Of a stretch of 32,361 bases of DNA, positions 12,501 to 18,990 are shown one piece after another. This DNA comes from Elysia marginata (Eukaryota; Mollusca; Gastropoda; Plakobranchidae). A program made the translations under genes and the position numbers. The stretch is taken from NCBI GenBank assembly GCA_019649035.1, contig BMAT01010426.1, forward strand, positions 20,988 through 53,348. Reading direction: 5' to 3'. Below the pieces are notes generated by a model. It was not told where the DNA came from, made no database searches, and worked only from the letters and a program-made list of their open reading frames with translations. The number at the start of each line of letters is the position of its first letter. Positions within the stretch are counted from its first letter, which is position 1.

Positions 12501-15500
12501 TAAAGACAATTATTTCAAACTTTTTTTCTTAAAGATCTATGCGTTTTGACCTAGCATTAAATACTTTTTGTATTGTCATTCTGTTTGTTTAAATTTCTGC
12601 CAATGATTAAAAGGATGTGTGTTTTTGTGATATGCTTAAACTTGTTTTGTGAAATGGTAATTATATATTCCATCTTCGTCTTTTTCAATGCCTTAGCTAT
12701 GTGATAGTAAAGAAGATAAAGTGGATGGAGACAATGTCAATGTTCAGATTGTTAACCCAACAACAGCTGCTCAGTACTTCCATCTACTACGGAGACAGGT
12801 CAGCAAATATTTTTACAAGATTGAAAATTAAAACTAATTTTTTTTTCAAAGGCCAGCATTATGTTTATTTCAATGGCAATTTTGCACGCAGCCTAAATTA
12901 AAAGGAAAACTTGAAAGTGATAAACATTCATAAAGTTGCATTTACAGAAGAATAATGATTTCTTTGATGAGGGATCTATTATTCATGAGAAAAAATCTGT
13001 GATGAATTTCACAAAAATTATTATAGTGCTTCAGAATTGTTTTTAACTTATCGTTTTTGTGGTAAAAAATGTACCTACAGGTACATACATTTCATATAGA
13101 CTTCAATTAGTATAATAAAGTTTAAATTTCTTCTTATATTTATTGCAACACTTCTTCAAGGATTTTGGTTATTCGCAGTAAAGCGTCATTGTTTTGAAGT
13201 GGAGCTAGGTTTCTAGGTTTTCACATGGATGGCTATATGTCTCTTGGCCAGTTCAAATAACTTGGATGTTGGCAAGTTTAATTTTAGATAAATATGCCCT
13301 TTTAAAATAGATAAGAGGGACGTCCAAAAAGAAATAGGAAAATGGGCATAACTCAAACAGCTGTAATGGGATAAATTTGATACTCGTACAGAGTCATTCT
13401 TCCTCTACTTCTCAACGTAATCCCCATGGAGATCTATGCATTTCTTCCAGCGCGACAGCAGCGAATAGATACCCACTCGAAAGAAATCAAGGTCAAGATC
13501 TGAAAACCAATTCTTGAATTCACCGACTAGGTCACCTTCTGTCTTGAAAGCCATGCCTCTTAAATGACGCTTCAAGGGTCCAAACAAATGAAAGTCAGAG
13601 GGTGCGAGGTCTGGACTGTGGGCAGGATGAGGAAAAATTTCCCAACCGTAGCGCTGCAGCTATTGCTGTGTAAGGTTTGCTGAATGAGGAGTCCCATTAT
13701 TTTGCTGAAACACAACACCCCTTCTCAAGAGTTCAGGTCTTTTGCGACGAATTGCATCTCTGAGGTGGTCAAGACTGTTGCAGTATTGGGCAGCATTGAT
13801 ACAATGACCCTTGGCAAAATGTCTAAGAGAATCACACCTTTCGCATCCAAGAATACGGTAGCCATCACTTTAGCTGCGGACCTCTGCACTTTGAACTTTT
13901 TGGTCACGGGAGAGGATGGATGTTTCCAAGTCATGGAGCCGCGCTTTGTCTCTGGGGTATTCAGATGGACCCAAGTTTCATCACCAGTAATCTGATTGTC
14001 AAATACTTTATTCTTTGGTCGAAAGTCTGCACCAAGCCCCACGCCAATATGTGTCGTATCCTCATCTCCATTGTCTTGTTGGCATCGCAGCAAAAGGCGT
14101 TGTGAAATAATAATAATAATAATATCTAAATTTATATAGCGCTTTTTACAATAATTTAAAGTCTCAAAGCGCTTGACAAAATAAAAGCTACACGTTTTTT
14201 TTCATAAAAGTTTTCAAAAACATGGATAACGTAGACAATTGAAAATTGAAAAAAAATCAATTTAAAAAGCAAAGATAGATATATCAAATACAAGAAAATA
14301 TGAACAAGAAAAATTGTAAATTTAGGGTTCCTAATAAATTTCTTATAATGGTTCAGTTTTTAAATAAGTATGTTTTCAGAACTGATTTAAATCTAGATAA
14401 TGATTCGGACTGTTGGACTGATAAGGGTAGACAATTCCAAACATATGGGCCCTGGAAAGTAAAAGCTCTGTTCCCGTAGGTTTTCAGTTTTGTTCTAGGT
14501 TTGGCTAACAAATTCTTCTTTTCCGATCTGAAAGTCCTTGTAGGAGTGTAAGGTGTAAACATAGTACTCAAATAGGTTGGATAATTTGGAAGATTTAAAC
14601 ATTGAAATACAATAGATGCTGCTTTATACTCAATGCACTGTTTAACTGGTAGCCAATGCAACTCTAAAATTTCTGCCCTTTGAAGCTTGTGATCCTCCAT
14701 TAACATTTTAACCCATCTTGCAGACACCTTTCGATATCCCAAAGTGTCATGGACTATTTCATGAACCGCACTCCTTGAAATTTCAAGTTTCAAAGCAATC
14801 TCGCTTATCTTCATCCTCCTGTCACGTTTGATGGGCTCATCAACACGTGTTTTGTTCTCCTCATTGGTCGTTGTTTTTGGGCGACCAGTTTTTGGCTCAT
14901 CATTTAGACTTCTTTGGCCTTCTCCAAACCAAGTACACCATTGATACACTCAAGATCTTGATATAGCACCCTTACCATAATTATGTTTCTGGTATCTGTT
15001 TGTGAATTTCAGAATGTCCTTTTCCTTTAGAAAACAACTAAAAATGCACAACAGCTCTGACCTCCAGCTTTGACCGCTCTTTTAGGGGGGTCGCCGTCTT
15101 GAAATCAGTAGTGTTTAATAGCGCGTTCATCAATGGTGCTGAAACTGTGCAACCTTAAAGATAATTTATTGTGCTGGTGTTTCTTATTTACAGAATTAAA
15201 AAATATGGATTGGTTCAAGAGTTATGCCTTTTTTCCTGTTTCTTTTCGGATGTCCCTCGTATATTACTCTTTTTCTCTATTATTGGAATTAAAAGACGTT
15301 CTCCTTTCTTCTCACAAAATCTTGATAATTTCGTTCACTTTTTAATGTTTGTAAGCTAAAAAAATGCATTTTTTCAAAACGTTAATGCCTTTGTATGTGA
15401 AAATTGCAGCATGTAACTTGTTTGCCCTGTTTAAGAGACATATCAGTGGTTTTAAATGCTTTTTCTGCTTTGCTAGATGGTACGGAATTTTCAGAAGCCT

Positions 15501-17315
15501 CTGATAGTGGCAGGGCCAAAGACTCTGTTGCGATTGCCAGCAGCATCATCCACCTTGGCAGAGATGGCGCCGGGTACCCATTTTCAGCCTGTCCTTGCGG
15601 ACAGTAGTACAATGGTGGCTGCAGATGTAAAACGTCTGGTCTTCTGCTCGGGCAAGCATTATTATGCACTGGTTGCAGAGAGGGAGAGGCTAGCTGCCAA
15701 GCATGTGGCCTTTATAAGATTAGAGGTGCTTTTTTAAAAATCTTTCTCCTAATCTCACTATCTCACATCTTTTTTTGTTCTTCTTAAAATGGTAGTTCTT
15801 AAGGTTTAACAGGGTAATTTTCATCTTTTTCTTTGAAAAAAAAAAGGATAGATTTTTCACCATACGTGTTTCTTTCTTTTATTATAATGTGACAATTGGA
15901 GCAGATCTTTTTGCCCTCTACAGAGAAGTTTTCAATACAATTATGATTGCATGTATATTGGTGTCAATATATGTACAGGGGAAGCCTCATTACTCAAATC
16001 TCTTAGGAATAAAGAAAAACTTAAAATTAGGATAATTTGAATTATACTCAAAGGACCATATTCATTTAATAAGCCACTTCTCGGTTCTATAGCACTTTAC
16101 TCTCTCACCCCAACCTTGCATAATTAAACTTATTCCATGGGCTATAGACACCTCTGTTTAGGTTTTAGGATGAGAACGTCATGCAGTGAGTGTAATCACA
16201 AAACTTTCATGCTTTGAAGAAGTTAGACTGCCAGGGATTAAATAATAGGAAAATTTTTTTGTGGGCGTCAATATAAACTTCGAATAAAAAGATGAGTTCA
16301 AATCTAACAAAGCTAAAGAGGAAGAAGAAACCTCATAAGTGGAAAACTTCGAATTAAAAGAAATTTGCATTATCAGACTTTGGTTTTGAAGGTTTTCTAA
16401 TGAATGATTTTTGTAAAATGCTACACCACTGTGTCCCATCTAGATAACATGTTTTATTCCTTAAAAAAGGCCTTAAATTTTTTTGTTTCATACTCTGCCA
16501 GAGCCTGTGTCCTTTCCCCACCACTGAAGTACAGGCAGTATTGAAGCAATATCCTAATGTAAGCGATTTTGTCTGGAGTCAGGAAGAGCACAGGAACATG
16601 GGAGCCTGGAGTTTTGTCAATCCTCGTTTCAAAAATCTTGTAGGGTGTGAGGTGAGGCTTTGATGGAAAACGATAATGCTGTTTTGAAATTCTTTTATGG
16701 CAGCAGTTACATGTTTGAAATAGTTAAAGTTTTAAATACAGAATACATATTTCTCGCAACCAAAGCAAATTATCCTTATGTCAGAAGTTTTTTTTTTGAG
16801 AGACGCCTTTTCAAAGAAGATTTATTCCTCTTTTTCCTTTATGTTTTAAAACAAAAATGTTTCCACTAAATTTTTATAATTTAATGCTACTTCTAACAAC
16901 TGGAAGTTCAGAAAAATGCGTTGTTCAAAATATTAATGCCTTGTGGTGAGAAAGTTGCATTGTCTAACTACCTCACACAGGCTGCAAGACAATGTAATAT
17001 ATTAATGAATAAATAAGAGGGTTTGTATCTGAAATGGACATTTACTCTTCTATGATTGTTTTATTATTCTTATTAGTACTTGAAATCAATTTTATTTGAA
17101 TTAAAAAATATGTGATAACATAAATTTGAATTTATATAGATTACTTTAAAAGTATTTATGAATTTAACAAAATTTCTTTTGACTGTTTCCATTTCCCAAA
17201 TCCCTGTGCACAGTTGAGATATGCTGGACGAGAGGTCCTAGGCGCACCAGCTGTTGGCATTGGAGAGCTCCACAAGAAAGAAATAGAATCCTTGATGACT
17301 GCTACTTTCAGTTAA
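19..17315 (+). CDS. DHTKD1: DHTKD1, 2-oxoadipate dehydrogenase E1 subunit, 15 C-terminal exons (5' partial)
   Basis: Thiamine-diphosphate E1 enzyme that decarboxylates 2-oxoadipate in the mitochondrial matrix and passes the glutaryl group to the DLST/DLD part of the complex, in lysine, hydroxylysine and tryptophan breakdown (family knowledge). Coding exons: 19-92, 3429-3572, 3883-3998, 5857-5932, 6150-6341, 6960-7061, 7468-7599, 9075-9195, 10263-10402, 10769-10925, 11830-11930, 12697-12798, 15477-15725, 16502-16651, 17214-17315. All junctions are GT-AG and phases match, giving 651 codons plus TAA. Visible motifs, numbered from the first whole codon: PNPSHLE at 18-24, the cofactor-binding GDA...NN pair (65-67 and 98-99), [11 protein letters not shown] in exon 5, [15 protein letters not shown] (324-338) and WSQEE (593-597). 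The PNPSHLEA(V/N)NPV and RGRSS wording separates it from OGDH. The human protein is about 919 residues, so roughly 70% is here. The start codon and mitochondrial targeting peptide lie upstream. Confidence 0.95.
511..542. repeat. (GA)16 microsatellite
   Basis: Uninterrupted GA dinucleotides, followed by a purine-rich stretch to about 660. It lies in a DHTKD1 intron. Confidence 0.95.
672..790 (-). repeat. Interspersed repeat family, copy a (partial)
   Basis: Read on the minus strand it shares the order 'CTTTGTTAGATTTGAACTCA', 'TAATT(T/C)GAA', 'AGTCCAATTTTCTGAAATA', then a diverged 'CCTTCT' stretch with 2938-3060. Three further copies are at 2938, 15974 and 24225. AT-rich and non-coding; it resembles a MITE. 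Confidence 0.6.
1251..2120. mobile_element. CpG-richer insert flanked by 15-bp direct repeats, unclassified
   Basis: Bases 1236-1250 (GATCGAGATCCAGGC) recur at 2121-2135 with one mismatch, as a target-site duplication would. The 870 bp between are visibly richer in C, G and CpG than the rest of the intron. There is no long ORF. A stretch near 1836-1917 vaguely resembles tRNA boxes. No clear terminal inverted repeats or poly-A tail, so the class is unknown and the insert reading is tentative. Confidence 0.35.
2229..2815. repeat. Tandem repeat, about 5 degenerate copies of a 118-132 bp unit
   Basis: The landmark GA(G/A)(A/C)AA(A/G)TCTTTCAGG recurs at 2341, 2465, 2583 and, more diverged, 2709. 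A second landmark TAGATGTA...AAGTCTCTCAG starts at 2241 and 2373 and also recurs. Copies differ by substitutions and small indels. The 68-aa ORF here is a by-product. Confidence 0.85.
2938..3235 (+). repeat. Interspersed repeat family, copy b
   Basis: Shares landmarks in order with 24225-24560: GGCTTTGTT.GATTTGAACT, a TTCAA/TTGAA block, CC(TT)(C/T)TGTTCC, (G/C)CAGTTTC, a (G)GAGATG(T/C)TTA block and (T)AAACCTGA. Non-coding. Confidence 0.6.
3429..3572 (+). CDS. DHTKD1: DHTKD1 exon 2 in window
   Basis: Acceptor TGTCCCAG, donor CAG|GTATGA; 48 codons, phase 0-0. Residues 25-72 include NNPVSAGK and [12 protein letters not shown], whose GDA is the first half of the thiamine-diphosphate/Mg binding motif. 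An apparent upstream in-frame ATG (3378) is intronic and is not a start. Confidence 0.95.
3883..3998 (+). CDS. DHTKD1: DHTKD1 exon 3 in window
   Basis: Acceptor CATCTCAG, donor GGAAG|GTAACA. Residues 73-110 include [20 protein letters not shown], whose NN closes the cofactor-binding motif. It ends with two bases of a split Arg codon. Confidence 0.95.
4717..5752. mobile_element. Non-autonomous DNA transposon with TTAA target duplication
   Basis: Flanked by TTAA at 4713-4716 and 5753-5756. The ends are inverted repeats: GGGCAAGTGCGGCAC on the left and GGGCCAGTGCGGCAG on the minus strand of the right end (13 of 15 match). TTAA targets are used by piggyBac and Kolobok transposons. The 1036-bp interior has no transposase-like ORF, so it is a deletion derivative or MITE. 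It lies in a DHTKD1 intron. Confidence 0.75.
5857..5932 (+). CDS. DHTKD1: DHTKD1 exon 4 in window
   Basis: Acceptor CTAAACAG, donor GAG|GTAAGT. It completes the split Arg and encodes [20 protein letters not shown] and then ADCPE. The HVN(A/G)D(C/S)PE wording is typical of the E1o/E1a fold. It is preceded by an intron carrying a 1-kb TTAA-flanked element. Confidence 0.95.
6150..6341 (+). CDS. DHTKD1: DHTKD1 exon 5 in window
   Basis: Acceptor CTATTGCAG, donor GTAGTG|GTGAGT; 64 codons, phase 0-0. It encodes [19 protein letters not shown], the conserved [20 protein letters not shown] block and PIMYKVI. Confidence 0.95.
6960..7061 (+). CDS. DHTKD1: DHTKD1 exon 6 in window
   Basis: The acceptor is AAAATTAG at 6958-6959, not the better-looking CTGCAG seven bases downstream, because only the first keeps the frame ([14 protein letters not shown]...). 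Donor AAG|GTAAAT. It gives 34 codons of the helical linker region, which is poorly conserved in the family. Confidence 0.85.
7468..7599 (+). CDS. DHTKD1: DHTKD1 exon 7 in window
   Basis: Acceptor AATTTCTAG, donor GATATG|GTGAGA; 44 codons in phase 0. The motif [20 protein letters not shown] matches the family's 'W.TGVP...L.F.G.KSV' segment. Confidence 0.95.
7712..8809 (+). mobile_element. PIF/Harbinger DNA transposon, internally deleted
   Basis: Ends are inverted repeats: GGCGGGAAATATAGTGAAAC left, GGCCCGAAATATAGTGAAAC on the minus strand of the right end, flanked by TAA (7709-7711 and 8810-8812), as expected of PIF/Harbinger (TWA targets). Inside is a remnant of the Harbinger nuclease N-terminus. 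At 1098 bp it is far shorter than an autonomous copy. It sits in the DHTKD1 intron 7600-9074. Confidence 0.85.
7914..8212 (+). pseudogene. Harbinger-type nuclease remnant (N-terminal part only)
   Basis: From ATG at 7914 the frame runs through an arginine-rich stretch to VHPINARLK, then shifts near 8025 into [33 protein letters not shown], a TKTATN motif and SPEERLF, ending in a stop at 8210-8212. This is the conserved N-terminal block found before the DDE nuclease of Harbinger proteins. The catalytic domain is absent: sequence after 8212 shows no Harbinger motif. A donor-like AGGTAAGT lies at 8208-8215, so the block could once have been an exon. Confidence 0.8.
9075..9195 (+). CDS. DHTKD1: DHTKD1 exon 8 in window
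   Basis: Acceptor CTTTTCCAG, donor TGCCAAG|GTAGGA. It encodes [15 protein letters not shown] and the conserved [16 protein letters not shown], and ends on the first base of a split Gly codon. The intron before it carries a PIF/Harbinger remnant. Confidence 0.95.
9604..9824. repeat. Minisatellite, about 8 copies of a 26-30 bp unit
   Basis: The unit reads roughly CACTCTTCTAGTAACCTCCT followed by CTTTAT. Eight copies with single-base changes and 1-2 base indels can be counted by eye. It lies in the DHTKD1 intron between 9196 and 10262. The rest of that intron is plain AT-rich sequence. Confidence 0.9.
10263..10402 (+). CDS. DHTKD1: DHTKD1 exon 9 in window
   Basis: Acceptor CTACATCAG, donor TTAGAG|GTGACT. 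It completes the Gly and encodes [19 protein letters not shown], one of the most conserved stretches of 2-oxo acid dehydrogenase E1 of the OGDH family, followed by [10 protein letters not shown]. Confidence 0.95.
10769..10925 (+). CDS. DHTKD1: DHTKD1 exon 10 in window
   Basis: Acceptor ACATTTCAG, donor GAAT|GTAAGT. It encodes [18 protein letters not shown] and [13 protein letters not shown], the family's pyrimidine-domain motifs, and ends on the first base of a split Leu codon. Confidence 0.95.
10926..11829 (+). other. DHTKD1 intron, nothing recognised
   Basis: About 900 bp of AT-rich sequence. Minus-strand ORFs at 11041-11401 are low-complexity and match no family I know. I see no transposon ends that I would trust. 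Confidence 0.5.
11830..11930 (+). CDS. DHTKD1: DHTKD1 exon 11 in window
   Basis: Acceptor TTAATGTAG, donor TTGCAG|GTTTGA. It completes the Leu and encodes [20 protein letters not shown] and then [13 protein letters not shown], matching the family's 'P.G.DGAGP.HSS.R.ERFLQ'. Confidence 0.95.
12096..12482. mobile_element. Palindromic (foldback) MITE with 131-bp inverted arms
   Basis: Left arm 12096-12226 and right arm 12352-12482 are inverted copies with only two mismatches by eye. The arms start GTAGTGAACTCTAAGCGAAC. The 125-bp spacer is unrelated AT-rich sequence. The element is flanked by ACTTTT on both sides (12090-12095 and 12483-12488), a perfect 6-bp target duplication. No ORF. The superfamily is not clear from the ends. 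It lies in a DHTKD1 intron, so the transcript can fold into a long hairpin. Confidence 0.9.
12697..12798 (+). CDS. DHTKD1: DHTKD1 exon 12 in window
   Basis: Acceptor AATGCCTTAG, donor AGACAG|GTCAGC; 34 codons in phase 0. It encodes LCDS, an acidic stretch, then [19 protein letters not shown], the family's '[15 protein letters not shown]' motif. Confidence 0.95.
13405..15110 (-). pseudogene. mariner transposase pseudogene
   Basis: Order on the minus strand: degraded N-terminus with a stop and frameshifts (about 15110-14950), helix-turn-helix region (GRPKTTT..., [27 protein letters not shown]) to AEI at 14671, then the retrotransposon, then [31 protein letters not shown] (first catalytic Asp at 13980-13982), KVMATVF, a damaged stretch near 13725, [25 protein letters not shown] (third Asp kept) and FGPLKRH to HGDYVEK with a stop at 13405-13407. 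The second catalytic Asp of the usual HDN is Asn (13699-13701) and a TAG interrupts at 13660-13662. It cannot make an active enzyme. Confidence 0.92.
14109..14666 (-). mobile_element. CR1/L2-type non-LTR retrotransposon, 5'-truncated, nested in mariner
   Basis: The minus strand encodes the C-terminal tail of a CR1/L2-group reverse transcriptase ([61 protein letters not shown], stop), then a short 3' UTR ending AGCGCTATATAAATTTA and a TAT/TAA microsatellite tail. AAAT occurs on both sides (14105-14108 and 14667-14670), a 4-bp target duplication. Removing the insert restores an in-frame AEIS-QRLLL mariner junction. Only about 560 bp are left. Confidence 0.9.
15477..15725 (+). CDS. DHTKD1: DHTKD1 exon 13 in window
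   Basis: Acceptor TTTGCTAG, donor TTAGAG|GTGCTT; 83 codons, the longest exon here. It begins [20 protein letters not shown] and includes [12 protein letters not shown]. The ATG is an internal Met, not a start. The minus-strand ORF over this exon is a shadow. Confidence 0.95.
15974..16345 (-). repeat. Interspersed repeat family, copy c, possible pogo-like end
   Basis: Minus strand shares CTTTGTTAGATTTGAACTCA and a (T)CTTCAAA(G/A)CATG stretch with copy b. The low-coordinate end reads TACAGGGGAAGCCTCATTAC, resembling TA-flanked pogo/Tigger ends (CAGTGGAACCTC). The other end is not clear. It lies in the DHTKD1 intron before exon 14. Confidence 0.45.
16502..16651 (+). CDS. DHTKD1: DHTKD1 exon 14 in window
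   Basis: Acceptor CTCTGCCAG, donor TGTGAG|GTGAGG; 50 codons. It encodes [10 protein letters not shown], then [21 protein letters not shown], the conserved C-terminal 'W.QEEP.N.GAW' block of OGDH-family E1 enzymes. Confidence 0.95.
17214..17315 (+). CDS. DHTKD1: DHTKD1 last coding exon with stop TAA
   Basis: Acceptor CTGTGCACAG. It encodes 33 residues ([20 protein letters not shown] and a helical tail ending TATFS) and a TAA at 17313-17315. The end point matches the family's usual C-terminus, so the protein is not truncated at this end. Confidence 0.95.
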   Translation: MRYAGREVLGAPAVGIGELHKKEIESLMTATFS

Positions 17316-18990
17316 CAACTTGAATATGTAGTTTCTTGTTATAGAAACATTTATATTGATAATTTGTTGGAGAAAATGGTATATATAAGATATATAGGAA
17401 CAAAAGGTCTAAAAATTTGGACTGGTATTATTTTGTTTTTTCTGCTCAAACGTTGTTTTTTTATATTGAGTCTAAGTAGCAACATATTGCTGCATGCTCA
17501 ACATACTACTGTGATCTTGAAAAAAAGAGAGTGATAAATTGTGGACACAAATAAGATCCAAAGACTTTCAACTAGAGTAGCTTTTGTTTTAGACAAAAAA
17601 TAGCATTATTCACGGAAGGTAAATTTTAGCTTGGTTAAATATTTACCATTTATATTTATAGAATTTCAAGGTTTAAGATTTAGTTTGGTATTAATTACTT
17701 ACATATTTTCTGTTTAGTTTTAATGTCATAATTGAGTATTGGTTTTATTGAAATATGTGATTTGGATTTATTGTGCATTTGTTTAGAAAACAAGACAGGT
17801 CTTATCAGAGAAAGTGATTTAAGTTTATGCCTACAAACCTTATACAATATTAAAACTGCCTTGTGCCATTATTGTAAAAATCTTATAAATACTGAAGTTC
17901 ATGTAGTCAGAAATTTGATAAGTAAACCCAGAGAATGATTAGAAAGTATTTATTTTTTTTATAAATGCTGTACTGGAGGAAGAAGAGCAAGTGATTTGAT
18001 AGCATTGGTCTTGAGCTTCTTAGCTGTTTTAAATTGCCGAAGTAGAGTTATTTTTACATGTTGTACATTGGCCTCCTACTGCAGATTTTATGGCTTTTTT
18101 TAAAAAAAAGTTGCCTTTAATTTGTAATATATGTTTGACAATTCCCTTTTCTTTTGTGCAATTAGCAGAAACATGTCCAAATTAGTCCCATGATATAAAC
18201 CTAAAAGAATTTGAGTGACAGGAAAAATATTGGGCAGCAAGAGATTATTATAATTTTTAGACTTTCATGGGTATTAATGTTATACAAGAGACAGCCTTAA
18301 GAAACATCTAAGGAGAGAAAATAAAAGATAATGTATCATCACTAAAGCAGGGTATTTTTAAAAAGTTGTTTCTGACAACATTTTTCAATCTCTTATAAGT
18401 CTGTTCAAATTGAGAAAAGGAACTTACTTTTTTACAAAATTTTTGGTCAACAACTTTCCTGATATTAATGACAATGATAAAACTTCAACTATTTCAAACA
18501 TGTAACTGCTGCCATAAAAGAATTTCAAAACAGCATTATCTGTCTTTTTCATTCCGGATAGGTTTTGATCTAGATCTAATTCNNNNNNNNNNNNNNNNNN
18601 NNNNNNNNNNNNNNNNNNNNNNNNNNNNNNNNNNNNNNNNNNNNNNNNNNNNNNNNNNNNNNNNNNNNNNNNNNNNNNNNNNCAACAACTTTCCTGTTGT
18701 TTAAAACACTATTTTGATATTTTACGGACAGTATTTAATTTTTGTAAGCTATGTGTTCTTTTCAATGTTATCCATGCAGTAATTTGCAGTTTCTTGTCTT
18801 GTCTTAATGCCCTTTTATGAAATTAATTTGCTATTCTATGTTCTACAGTAATGTCTTTAAAAAAGATTTAAAAAGACCTGTGCTGAATACAATCATGGAT
18901 TTAATATCGCATTTTTTCTTACTGTATTTACTTGTTTATTTCTGTAAATGTTTAATACAGCACATGAAATTAAATAAATCTTAGAGATAG
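17316..18990 (+). other. DHTKD1: Probable 3' UTR of DHTKD1
   Basis: AT-rich, no exon-like coding signal. Candidate AATAAA signals lie at 18320-18325 and 18973-18978; the second is followed within 100 bases by GT- and T-rich sequence. The 100-N gap lies inside, so the true length is unknown. Which signal is used cannot be told from sequence alone. Confidence 0.4.
18583..18682. other. Assembly gap, 100 N
   Basis: Exactly 100 N, the usual placeholder for a gap of unknown size. The 14-mer CAACAACTTTCCTG is found at 18448-18461 and again just after the gap at 18683-18696. Confidence 0.99.

Larger units (their letters stand above)
13314..15259 (-). mobile_element. mariner transposon, broken and carrying a nested retrotransposon
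   Basis: Inverted ends of about 40 bp (35 of 40 match), starting (A/C)GAGGGAC(G/A)TCC, each flanked by TA (13312-13313 and 15260-15261), the mariner target. Without the nested insert the element is about 1.38 kb, normal for mariner. The transposase runs on the minus strand. It lies in the DHTKD1 intron 12799-15476, opposite to the gene. Confidence 0.95.

Noticed and set aside
13684-13995. 103-aa plus-strand ORF
   Set aside because: Antisense of the mariner transposase pseudogene.
15382-15669. 95-aa minus-strand ORF
   Set aside because: Shadow of DHTKD1 exon 13, which has the splice sites and family motifs.
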